A stretch of 64,000 nucleotides of DNA from RI-231 sp041394905 (GTDB lineage: Bacteria > Acidobacteriota > Terriglobia > Bryobacterales > UBA6623): positions 124,001 through 188,000 of the forward strand of contig JAWKHJ010000002.1 of assembly GCA_041394905.1 (NCBI GenBank). The letters run 5' to 3'. The notes below the pieces were generated by a model. It was not told the DNA's origin and did no database searches. It saw nothing but the letters and a program-made list of their open reading frames with translations. Position 1 is the stretch's first letter. The number at the start of each line of letters is the position of its first letter. A program made the position numbers and the translations under genes. Below are positions 49,205 through 57,288 of the stretch, piece after piece.

Positions 49205-49408
49205 GGTCTAGAGATCCGGCGGCGTCCCTGCTGCACGATGTGACGCGGGTGCAGCTTCGCGTTCAGGCAAGCTTCGTGGGCGTAGATGCCTCAGGGAGAC
49301 ACCCGCGAGGCTCCAGGGGCGGCGCATTTCCGAGCGTCACCAGCTCTGGAACAGGGATAGACTCGCCACAGAAGAGCCAAAGGCAGCCTGAGTCGGCGTT
49401 GCGCTCTT

Positions 49409-49829
49409 TCAGCACGAGGCTAACTGGGAGCGCACCGGGGCGTCGAGGCGCGAGACCAGCCCGCTCGCGACGCGGTTCCAGGCCCTCGGGCTCGTCGGAT
49501 TCGGCCCAAAGCTCGACGAGCTCGGGCGCATCAGCATGGAGCAGCGGGGCAATGGCCTTCTCGACGGGTTGCGGCGGGCTTCTTCAGGCCTTTGACGAGA
49601 GGGATGGCGTCGTCGGGCAGATCGTCCGGGGCGTGTCCACGAGCGGCGCTGACGAGCTCGGCCGCAGCCAATGCCTGTGCGGCGGCTGTGGCGTCGATCT
49701 CGCCTTGCATGCCGGCGGCACAAGCGGCGTCGAAGAGCTTTTCGAGAGGGGCCAGCGTCGCCGGGAGAAAGCTCTCCGAGCAGGTCGAGTGCGTCGTCGT
49801 TCTCGAAGTTTCCAGGTCCCAGGCGCCAT
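49409..49829 (-). pseudogene. DUF4259 family protein, frameshifted
   Basis: Reading across frames on the minus strand gives a DUF4259 protein: GAWDLE, NFENDDALDLLGEL, LFDAACAAGMQGEIDA, ALAAAELVSAARGHAPDDLP, VEKAIAPLLHADAPELVELW and the end AWNRVASGLVSRLDAPV. At least four indels are needed. Adding one G after the ATG turns the reading into MGAWD, the family's normal start. These proteins are short and cytosolic with unknown function. The gene lies opposite its neighbours. Confidence 0.6.
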
Positions 49830-49978
49830 GGCGTCCAGTTTGGACAGGTGTGAGCGGGCCTGTCCTAGGGGAATGTGGCTGAGAGAAGGGTTGTATTCTG
49901 AATTGGCGAGCTTTCTGGGATACTTTCAGCGCCGGAGGTCGGCGCAGGCGGAGCCGACGGCCCGGCGCGCGGGATTGG

Positions 49979-50426
49979 GCGCTATGCGCTCTTCGTGGGC
50001 GGCGCTGTGCTGGCTTTGGCGCGGCTTGGGTGTGGCGCAGCCGCCGGAAGTCGTTGCGTTACCGCCGCGGGCGGCTCGGCGAGTTGCAAAGACTGGCCGA
50101 AGGCGTGCGCTCGCCCGAGACGCGTCCCGATGCGCTGGCCGAGTTGCCACAGCTGGTCCGGAGGGTCTGCCTGGAACTGGCCGAGCCGGCGCGCATCGAT
50201 GCGCTGAGCCGGGCAGGAGTGGCTGGAGTTTCTCGATTCGACCTGGCCGGGCGGGACGTTTTGGACGGTCCCGGCCGCGTGCTCGCAACGCTACGCTATT
50301 CCAACCGCGCGGGATTGCAAGCCGTGACGGAGGAACAGGCGCTTGAGCTGGTGGAGCTCGTGCGGCGCTGGATCAACAGGCACGGCGCCGCTTCAGCGGA
50401 TCGCCAGCCGGGAAAGCCGCTCGTAG
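49979..50426 (+). pseudogene. DUF4381-like membrane protein, frameshifted
   Basis: A DUF4381 protein can be pieced together: a transmembrane segment (YALFVGGAVLALA), then RRKSLRYRRGRLGELQRLAEG, LAELPQLVRRVCLELAEP, EWLEFLDSTWPGGTFW and ALELVELVRRWINRHGAA. Frame changes fall near 50035, 50210 and 50275; both ends are approximate. DUF4381 proteins normally sit in a MoxR / DUF58 / VWA (BatA-like) operon, which is absent here. The stop could not be fixed; TAG at 50424-50426 in one frame is used. Confidence 0.5.
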
Positions 50427-50443
50427 ATCGGTGCACCCACTCG

Positions 50444-51124
50444 TCAGCAGAGGTCGCAGAAGCGCTCGGGGAAGGGCGCCGTCTTCGCCTTGTACGGGGT
50501 AAAGCCGGTCGACTTGTGGACGTTGTGGTACCAGTGGGGCGCCCACGGGCCATCGTAGGGCTTGGGGCCGGCGGGCCATTGCAGCATTGCCGGGTTCCAG
50601 CCGATGCCGACTTCCTCGCACAGCTTGCGTAAGACGCGTTCGGGCTCGTTTTGCAGGTCGCGGGAGTCGAGCACCGGGACGTGCTGTCCGTCGGCCTCGC
50701 AGTAGTCCAGGATTTGGGCCAGCTTGTCATAGCCGGCGTCGCGCATGGTTGGCTGCGGCACCTGGACGTCGAGAGAGGGCAACATCTGCTCGGGGTCGCG
50801 GGTGAGCAGCACGTTGACGGTCTGTTTCAGGAACTCCCAGCCCAGCGGACCGGTGAGATGATGCGCCATCTGCTTGAGAAACAGGATGTTCCGATCGCAG
50901 GGGCCGAGGATGACGTCGCGAACAACACGTTCCCCGTCCGGGTCCAGCTCGACCCGCAGCTCGCCGTAACCGGGATGCTCCGCCCCGCTCTCGACTAGGT
51001 AGTAGCCCTAGAGGGGCTCGTCGACGACGCGCGTATCGTCGCGCTCGCCGAAAGAGTAAAGCAGGGCGGTCGAGATGTTCCGGGGGCCCGACCAGACGCA
51101 GATCCGTTTCGTCTCCTGACTCAT
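50444..51124 (-). pseudogene. Sulfotransferase family protein with an in-frame TAG
   Basis: One uninterrupted frame of 226 codons apart from a single TAG at codon 39 (51010-51008). It starts KRICVWSGPRNISTALLYSF, the 5'-phosphosulfate-binding loop of a sulfotransferase (PAPS type), reaches DTRVVDEPL, then TAG, then GYYLVESGAEHPGYGELRVE, where relatives have Tyr. The remainder (NILFLKQMAHHL, VLDSRDLQNEPERVLRKLCEEVG) is the 3'-phosphate-binding and C-terminal part. A single base change (TAC or TAT to TAG) explains it. Either a point mutation has silenced the gene, or it is a base-calling error. Confidence 0.75.
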
Positions 51125-51235
51125 CGCAACCTCACAAGATCGCACAGATCTCCCGACAGGAGGGGGTGCGAGCTTGTCGGCGAAGAGTAGGAAAGGAGGG
51201 GATCTGCGGGTATGGCGGGCTCGGGATGGAGGGAA

Positions 51236-51424
51236 TTAAGCGGCGAGCTCTTCGGCTCCAGCCGACTGCTCTTTGGAGAGCAAATCGCGCTCGGCCTGGT
51301 TGGTCGTCACGCCAAAACCCAAAACTTCGACGCTGTGGTTGGACCAGTCGCCGCTCTTCGGCAACCGGGCGGCCCACCAGCCCATCTTGTAGTAGCTCTT
51401 GAAAAAATGCACCTTCGTCTGCAT
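51236..51424 (-). CDS. Small hypothetical protein
   Basis: A 62-residue open frame beginning QTKVHFFKSYYKMGWWAARL and including SGDWSNHSVEVLGFGVTTNQ and an Ala/Glu-rich end. It is rich in aromatic residues at the start, unlike the noise frames around it, and a TATACT box lies about 15 bp before the ATG. I do not recognise a family. It is divergent from the SDR gene and lies upstream of the sulfotransferase on the same strand, so it might lead that unit. A longer start 40 bp upstream is also possible. Confidence 0.45.
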   Translation of the reverse strand: MQTKVHFFKSYYKMGWWAARLPKSGDWSNHSVEVLGFGVTTNQAERDLLSKEQSAGAEELAA

Positions 51425-51516
51425 GGCTCATCGCAGTATACACCACATACCCGTGGTGTCGCATTACATTTTGGTTGCGGCCACAAAAAAATTCTCCGGC
51501 GCGCGATCATGGTTCG

Positions 51517-52278
51517 ATGGGCTTGCTCGAAGGGAAAATCCTGCTGGTGCATGGCGGCACGCAGGGCATTGGCGGTGCGATCGCCCGCGCGGCGATCCGC
51601 GAAGGCGCGACAGTGACGGTCACCGGCCGGCGGCGCGAAGTGGGCGAAGCGTTCGCCCAGAAGACCGGCGCGCATTACGCGCAGGCCGACATGGCGGACC
51701 CGGCGCAGGCCGGCGGCGCCGTGGAGGACGTGGTGCGCGAGCACGGCCGTATCGACTGTTTGGTGAACGCGGCGGGGTTGACCACGCGCGGGACCATGAC
51801 TGACACCACGCCCGAGCTGTTTGACCAACATGTGGCCATCAATCTGCGCGGGCCGTTCTTTGCGATGCAGGCTGCGATTCGAGACATGCTGGCGCGCAAG
51901 TCTCCGGGCACCATCGTGAACATCATCACGACGTCGGCCCACGGCGGACAGCCGTTTCTGGCGGCCTACTCGTCGACGAAAGCCGGCCTCGTGGGCCTGA
52001 CGCGCAACGCCGCGCATGCGCACCGCTGGGACCGCATTCGCATCAACGGCCTGAACATCGGCTGGAGCGACACCGAGGGCGAGGACGCGATTCAAAAACA
52101 GTTCCACGACGCCAAGGACGGCTGGGTGGAAGAGGCGGCGCGCAAGCTACCGATGGGCAAGCTGGGGCAGCCGGATGAGATTGCCGACCTGGCCATGCTG
52201 TTGCTCTCCGAGCGCAGCGGTGTGGTGACCGGTTCGATCATCGACTGGGATCAAAACGTGTTGGGCGGGCTCGACTAG
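51517..52278 (+). CDS. SDR family oxidoreductase
   Basis: A 253-residue classical short-chain dehydrogenase. The NAD(P)-binding loop is GGTQGIGGAIA (residues 13-23), followed by NAAG (residues 84-87), catalytic Ser140 and the pair Tyr151/Lys155 in YSSTKAGL. It probably oxidises or reduces a sugar or polyol with the next gene's product. The chosen ATG gives the usual short N-terminus; a longer open frame upstream starts within the divergent promoter. It begins a same-strand group with Gfo/Idh/MocA, M81 and MFS genes (gap 26 bp to the next). Confidence 0.9.
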   Translation: MGLLEGKILLVHGGTQGIGGAIARAAIREGATVTVTGRRREVGEAFAQKTGAHYAQADMADPAQAGGAVEDVVREHGRIDCLVNAAGLTTRGTMTDTTPELFDQHVAINLRGPFFAMQAAIRDMLARKSPGTIVNIITTSAHGGQPFLAAYSSTKAGLVGLTRNAAHAHRWDRIRINGLNIGWSDTEGEDAIQKQFHDAKDGWVEEAARKLPMGKLGQPDEIADLAMLLLSERSGVVTGSIIDWDQNVLGGLD

Positions 52279-52304
52279 GGGCCTGCGGCCGGACAGAGAT
52301 TTCT

Positions 52305-53300
52305 ATGCGCATCGCAATTTTGGGGCTGGGCCGGATCGGCTCTGTCCATGCAGAAACTTTGGCCGAACTGGCCGACTCGCTAGTGGTGGCGGACCCGTCG
52401 CCGGAGAAGGTCCGCAAGGCGCAGCAGTATGGCGCCGAAGTGGCGGAATCGGCTGAGGCCGCAATGGCGTCGGGAGTGGATGGCGTGGTGATCGCAGCCT
52501 CCACACATACGCACCCGAAGCTGCTGGAGGCGGCGGTGAAGGCGGGGCTGCCGACATTCTGCGAAAAACCCGTGGCCGGCGCATTGGCGGACGCCATCGC
52601 CGTCTGGCAAGCCATCGCCGACTCGGACACGCCCGTGCAGATCGGGTTCAACCGGCGCTTCGATCCGGCATTCGTCGCGGCGCGAGCGGCGGTGGAGAGC
52701 GGCGAGCTCGGTCCGCTCCACACGATTCGCTCCACGACGCTCGACCCGGCGCCGCCGCCCGCCGAATACGTGGCGGTCTCGGGCGGGCTGTTTCGCGATT
52801 GCAGCGTGCACGACTTTGATATCGTGCGCTGGGTGAGCGGACGCGAGGTGGTGGAGGTCTACGCCGTGGGCGGCAATCGCGGCGCTGACTATATCCGCGC
52901 GGCGGGCGACGTCGACACGGCGACCGCCACGCTCACGCTCGACGACGGCTCGATCGCGGTGGTCTCGAACAGCCGTCACAACGGCCGCGGCTACGACGTG
53001 CGTTTGGAGTTGCACGGCTTTCGAGACAGCGTTGCCGCGGGGCTCGAGGACAAGCTGCCGCTGCGCTCAGTCGAGCCGGGGGCGCGCTTTCCGGCAGGCG
53101 AGCCGCACGACTTCTTCCTGGACCGCTTCAAGCCGGCCTACCGCGCCGAGCTCGCGGCATTCCTCGACGTCGTTGCTGGCAGGCGGACGTCCCCCTGCAC
53201 GGTGCGCGATGCAATTGAGGCGAGCCGCATCGCCGAGGCGTGTACGTTGTCGGTGCAAGAGCATCGGCCGGTGCGGCTGGAAGAAATCGACGGCGTCTGA
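52305..53300 (+). CDS. Gfo/Idh/MocA family oxidoreductase (inositol 2-dehydrogenase-like)
   Basis: A 331-residue NAD(P)-dependent sugar or polyol dehydrogenase. The Rossmann start is RIAILGLGRIGSVHAETL, the catalytic Lys88 lies in FCEKPV, and the substrate side shows GFNRRFDPAF and CSVHDFDIVRWVSGREV as in myo-inositol 2-dehydrogenases. It likely oxidises a cyclitol or sugar taken up by the cluster's transporter, though the exact substrate cannot be read from the sequence. It follows the SDR gene closely and precedes the M81 gene by 27 bp. Confidence 0.9.
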   Translation: MRIAILGLGRIGSVHAETLAELADSLVVADPSPEKVRKAQQYGAEVAESAEAAMASGVDGVVIAASTHTHPKLLEAAVKAGLPTFCEKPVAGALADAIAVWQAIADSDTPVQIGFNRRFDPAFVAARAAVESGELGPLHTIRSTTLDPAPPPAEYVAVSGGLFRDCSVHDFDIVRWVSGREVVEVYAVGGNRGADYIRAAGDVDTATATLTLDDGSIAVVSNSRHNGRGYDVRLELHGFRDSVAAGLEDKLPLRSVEPGARFPAGEPHDFFLDRFKPAYRAELAAFLDVVAGRRTSPCTVRDAIEASRIAEACTLSVQEHRPVRLEEIDGV

Positions 53301-53327
53301 TTGCGGCTGCGCTACACTTCGGCTCTC

Positions 53328-54821
53328 GTGAGCAAGTCGAAGCGAATCGCGGTAGCGTCCATCATGCAGGAGAGCAATACGTTCTCTCCGGTTGGGACGC
53401 GGTACGACGACTTCGCGCCGGTGTTCGGCAAAACAGCGCTGGAGAAACACCGTGGCAAGCTCACCGAGATGGGCGGCTTTCTCGCCACGCTCGAGCGCGC
53501 CGGGGTGGAGCCGGCTCCGGTGTGCGCCGCGTGGGCGATCACGGCCGGACGCATGCTGCGCGCGGATTTCGAGCGCTTGTGCGGCGACTTCGCGCGGGCG
53601 CTTGCGAAACAGGGGCCCGTCGATGCGCTCTTGCTATCGCTGCATGGCGCGCAGACGGCCGAGGGCGTCGACGACGCCGAAGGACGCCTGCTCGAAGTGG
53701 CGCGTGAGACGCTCGGGCCGGATGTGCCCATCGTCATCACGCTCGACCTGCACGCCAACGTCACCTGCCGCATGGTCGAGCTTGCGAGCGGCGTCTTCGG
53801 CTATCGTACCTATCCCCACATCGACATGTTCGAGAGTGGCGAGCGGGCGGCGGAGTGGGCGCTACGCATCCTCGCGGGTGAAGTCGAGCCGGTTGTCGGC
53901 TTCTGCAAGCTGCCGCTGATTGTGCCGGCGGAAAACATGCAAACGACGGCCGGGCCGATGCTGGCCCTGCAGCAGGCGGCGCGACGTTGCGAGCGCAAGC
54001 GGTCGGTGGAGTCCGTCTCGGTGTTCGGCGTGCAGCCGTGGCTCGACATCGAGGAGATGGGCTGTTCGGTGGTGGCGACGGTCAACAAGGACCAAGCTTT
54101 GGCCGACCGCATAGCCGCAGAGATTGGCCGCGACTTCTGGGAGTGTCGTCGCGAGCTTGATGTCGAGCTAACGCCGCCAAGCGAAGCCATCCAGCGAGCG
54201 CTCGCGATCGAGGGCGGTCCAGTGGTGCTCTCTGAGTCGTCCGACAGCACCGGTTCGGGCTCGCCCGGCGACAGCACTGGGCTGTTGCGCGAGCTGCTGC
54301 GCGCAAAGCTCGACGAGCCGGCCTGCATTTTCCTGGTCGATCCGGACACGGTGCGGGCGGCGATGGAAGCCGGCGTGGGGGCCACGCTCGATCGCAAGAT
54401 CGGTGGCGCCTTCGACCGCAAACACTCCAAGCCCGTCCGCGTGAAGGCGCGTGTACGCATGTTGAGCGATGGCCGTTGGACGCCCCGGGCGCGCGGCTAC
54501 AACCCGGGCATCGAGCAGTCGATGGGACGGGCCGCAGTGCTCGACGTCGGGCGTTTGTCGATCCTCGTCGCTGAGCGCTCGACGATGACCGTCGACCCGG
54601 CGCTGTTCCGCAGCCATGGGCTCGACCCCACTTACATGAAGATCGTGGCGGTGAAGTCGCCGAACGGCTTTCGTGCGGCCTACGGGCCGATCGCGAAGGA
54701 GATGATTGTGGTCGATACGCCGGGGGTGAGCACGGCCAATCTCGAACGGCTGCCCTACAAACGCATCCCGCGCCCGCTCTATCCCTTCGACCGCGAGATG
54801 CGTCTGCCGAGAGGACTGTAA
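53328..54821 (+). CDS. M81 family metallopeptidase (MlrC-like)
   Basis: A 497-residue protein of the M81 family, named after MlrC (microcystinase C). Typical stretches are SIMQESNTFSPV at the start, LLLSLHGAQTAEG, VITLDLHANVT with zinc-ligand candidates Asp and His, GYRTYPHIDMFE, and SESSDSTGSGSPGDST. GTG is taken as start because family homology begins there; an upstream TTG would add nine codons. Family members are encoded with catabolic genes and MFS or ABC transporters and may hydrolyse small amide or peptide bonds. Next gene is 5 bp downstream. Confidence 0.88.
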   Translation: MSKSKRIAVASIMQESNTFSPVGTRYDDFAPVFGKTALEKHRGKLTEMGGFLATLERAGVEPAPVCAAWAITAGRMLRADFERLCGDFARALAKQGPVDALLLSLHGAQTAEGVDDAEGRLLEVARETLGPDVPIVITLDLHANVTCRMVELASGVFGYRTYPHIDMFESGERAAEWALRILAGEVEPVVGFCKLPLIVPAENMQTTAGPMLALQQAARRCERKRSVESVSVFGVQPWLDIEEMGCSVVATVNKDQALADRIAAEIGRDFWECRRELDVELTPPSEAIQRALAIEGGPVVLSESSDSTGSGSPGDSTGLLRELLRAKLDEPACIFLVDPDTVRAAMEAGVGATLDRKIGGAFDRKHSKPVRVKARVRMLSDGRWTPRARGYNPGIEQSMGRAAVLDVGRLSILVAERSTMTVDPALFRSHGLDPTYMKIVAVKSPNGFRAAYGPIAKEMIVVDTPGVSTANLERLPYKRIPRPLYPFDREMRLPRGL

Positions 54822-54826
54822 GGGCG

Positions 54827-56086
54827 GTGGCCGGCCCCACGCGCATTCGCTACACGGTCATTCTGTTGGCCTTGCTCGTCGACATGACGAGCTACATGGA
54901 CCGGGTGTGCATCTCGGTGGCGGCGCCAGCGCTGGAACAGGAGTTTTCGCTCTCAAAAGCGCAGATGGGCTGGGTGTTCAGCATCTTCAGCCTGGCCTAC
55001 TTCTTGGGGCAAACCCCGTGGGGCATGTTGGCCGACAAGCTCGGCGCGCGCAAGATCGTGACGGGCGCGATCGTTTGGTGGTCGGCGTTCACCGCCTTGA
55101 CCGCGGCGGCGTGGAGCTATGTTTCGTTGCTGGGGATCCGCTTCGGCTTTGGTGCGGTGGAGGCGGCCTTGTCGCCCGCGATTGCGTCCGCGTTCGCGCG
55201 TTGGGTGCCGGTGGCCGAGCGGTCGACGGCGTTCGGGGCATTTTTGAGCGGCGGCAGGATCGGCGGAGCGATCGCGCCGCCGATCGCAGCGTTCTTGCTG
55301 CTCAACTACGGCTGGCGCACGATGTTCCTCGCCTTCGCGGGTCTGGGTCTCGTTTGGGCGGTCTTGTGGCATTGGTGGTACCGCGACCGCCCGCGCGAGC
55401 ATCCGCGAATCAGCGTCGAGGAGGCGGATTGGATCGAGGCGCATACGCAGGAGGAGGGCGCGGGGGGCAGCGAGCTCGTCGGACCTTGGGCCCTGCTGCG
55501 CGGCTCGCCGCGGTTGGGTCTGCTGTTGGCGGTGGCGTTCGGCTATACCCTGATGTGGCAGTTCTACATCACTTGGTTCCCGACGTATCTGGTCGAACAG
55601 CGTGGGTTTTCGTTGGAAAGGGCGAGCTTCGTCGCGGGCCTGCCCTTCCTGTTCGGGGTCGCAGCCAATTGGGTGGGCGGACTTCTGACCGACGCGCTGT
55701 GCCGCAGGATGGCGCCGGGACGGGCGCGGCAACTCGTTGGGGGCGGCGCGTTGCTCGCGGCCGGCGCGTTGATGTTGAGCGGTCTGCTGCTGCCGTTGGC
55801 GATGCCGGGCGCACTACTGATGGCGTCGGCGGCCTTCGCCGGCGACATGATGCTGGGGCCGTTCTGGTCGTCAACGATCGCGATCGGCGGCAAGGCCGGG
55901 GGAACGGCGGGCGGCATGGCCAACGCCGCGTCGAACCTGGGTGGCTTCGTCTCGCCTGTGCTGATCGGCTGGGCGCTTGACCTGTGGGGCGACTGGACCG
56001 CGGTTCTCTTGCTGACGATTGCGGCGAACTTCGCCGCGGCGGGGCTGTGGTGGCTGGCTAACCGTCCGCGGCCTAGCTTCGCCTAG
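54827..56086 (+). CDS. MFS transporter, anion:cation symporter type
   Basis: A 419-residue inner-membrane transporter with about 12 hydrophobic segments. DMTSYMDRVCISVAAPAL in helix 1 and GMLADKLGARKIV in the loop between helices 2 and 3 are the MFS signature, and the sequence fits the ACS family (organic anions such as sugar acids, glucarate or phthalate). It starts with GTG 5 bp after the M81 stop, so the last four genes form a tight unit. Its substrate is presumably the compound processed by the SDR and Gfo/Idh/MocA enzymes. Confidence 0.9.
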   Translation: MAGPTRIRYTVILLALLVDMTSYMDRVCISVAAPALEQEFSLSKAQMGWVFSIFSLAYFLGQTPWGMLADKLGARKIVTGAIVWWSAFTALTAAAWSYVSLLGIRFGFGAVEAALSPAIASAFARWVPVAERSTAFGAFLSGGRIGGAIAPPIAAFLLLNYGWRTMFLAFAGLGLVWAVLWHWWYRDRPREHPRISVEEADWIEAHTQEEGAGGSELVGPWALLRGSPRLGLLLAVAFGYTLMWQFYITWFPTYLVEQRGFSLERASFVAGLPFLFGVAANWVGGLLTDALCRRMAPGRARQLVGGGALLAAGALMLSGLLLPLAMPGALLMASAAFAGDMMLGPFWSSTIAIGGKAGGTAGGMANAASNLGGFVSPVLIGWALDLWGDWTAVLLLTIAANFAAAGLWWLANRPRPSFA

Positions 56087-56106
56087 TCGCGGAAGAATGC
56101 ATGCGG

Positions 56107-57267
56107 TTACTGGTCAGGATCTCTGCGGCCGAGCGCCATCTGGAGCTTTTCGCCGAAGAGGCTGGGCTCGGACGGGTTCGCTGCGCGCGGCGGAGTGGCC
56201 GGCTTGGAGGGCAGCGGCGGAGCGGCCGGAGGCGGCGTCCAAGCGGCGTCAGCGCCGTTGACGGCCTCGGGTTCGTCGGTGTTGGTTTCCGCGGCCGGCG
56301 CGGAGGGGTTCAGGTAGCGCGCCGGATTGAGCACGCTGCGCTCGAGCGAAGGGTTGTAACGCGTCCACTCAGAGCTGGCGCCGAACTCGGCGTCCATGGC
56401 CGCACGCATGCTCTCGAGCTTCGAATCGAGGTCGTCAATGTAGCTCAGCGCAAGCGCTTCAGGGAACGAGGGAAGCTTGGGAGATCCGAACTCGTAGCGG
56501 CCGTGGTGGCTGAGCACCATGTGCTCGACCAGGGCCTTGAGCCGCGGCGGAAAGTCCGGCAACTGGGCGCATTTGCGCTCGATCATCTGGATGCACCTGG
56601 TGATGTGCCCCAGCAGTTGTCCTTCCGAGCTATAACCGAAGGCGCGGTCGTACGTGAGCTCGTCGATCTTGCCCACATCGTGTAGCAACACGCCGGTTTG
56701 CACCAGGTCGACGTCGAGGTAGTCGTAGTTGGAGCAGACCAAGCGGGCGAGGTTCATCAGCGAGCAGACGTGCTCGAGAAGCCCGCCAACCACGGCGTGG
56801 TGCAGCGATTTCGCCGCCGGCGCCACGCGCAGCTTGGCCATGATCGCCTCGTCGTCTAGGAACGCCCGCGCCAAGTCTTTCAGATGCGGATTCTGGAAGC
56901 CGTTCACCGCATCGCGCAGCTCCGTCAACATCTCGTCGACGTCGCGCTTGGTGTGCGGCACATAGTCCGCCAGATCGATCTCAGACTCCTCGGCGCGCCG
57001 CAGCTTTTGGATGATCATCTGCGGCTTTTCGCGATAGAGCTGGATGTTCGCCTTGACCTTGATGAAGTGGTCGCGGTCGAAAGTCTCGACGATCTCCTCG
57101 ACTCCATCCCACATCTTGGCCTCGATTTGGCCCGTACGGTCCGAGAGCGTTAGCGAGAGATAGGGCTCGCCGCTGTTCTTCTTGAACCGCACTTCCTTCG
57201 TCTGCACGAGGAAGTAGGAGGTAAGCCGATCGTTCGGCTGGCAATCCTGAACGTAGTAAGTTTTCAC
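56107..57267 (-). CDS. 3'-5' exoribonuclease YhaM-like (OB fold plus HD domain)
   Basis: A 386-residue protein with an N-terminal OB-fold nucleic-acid-binding domain (residues 10-100, LTLSDRTGQIEAKMWD) and a metal-binding HD domain (about 150-280): LHHAVVGGLLEHVCS, LLHDVGKIDELTY with His-Asp near residue 193, and VLSHHGRYEFGSPK. This layout matches YhaM/CbfI, which trims RNA or single-stranded DNA from the 3' end. After about residue 320 the tail is Pro/Ala-rich. It is encoded with the SurA-like gene and mfd on the same strand. Confidence 0.88.
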   Translation of the reverse strand: MKTYYVQDCQPNDRLTSYFLVQTKEVRFKKNSGEPYLSLTLSDRTGQIEAKMWDGVEEIVETFDRDHFIKVKANIQLYREKPQMIIQKLRRAEESEIDLADYVPHTKRDVDEMLTELRDAVNGFQNPHLKDLARAFLDDEAIMAKLRVAPAAKSLHHAVVGGLLEHVCSLMNLARLVCSNYDYLDVDLVQTGVLLHDVGKIDELTYDRAFGYSSEGQLLGHITRCIQMIERKCAQLPDFPPRLKALVEHMVLSHHGRYEFGSPKLPSFPEALALSYIDDLDSKLESMRAAMDAEFGASSEWTRYNPSLERSVLNPARYLNPSAPAAETNTDEPEAVNGADAAWTPPPAAPPLPSKPATPPRAANPSEPSLFGEKLQMALGRRDPDQ

Positions 57268-57288
57268 GCGCCCGCTCGAAACTTGGAG

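Noticed and set aside
49201..50346. Plus-strand open frame of 381 codons
   Set aside because: Its translation is Arg/Ser/Gly-rich and spans two differently oriented recognisable genes (DUF4259 on the minus strand, DUF4381 in other plus frames).
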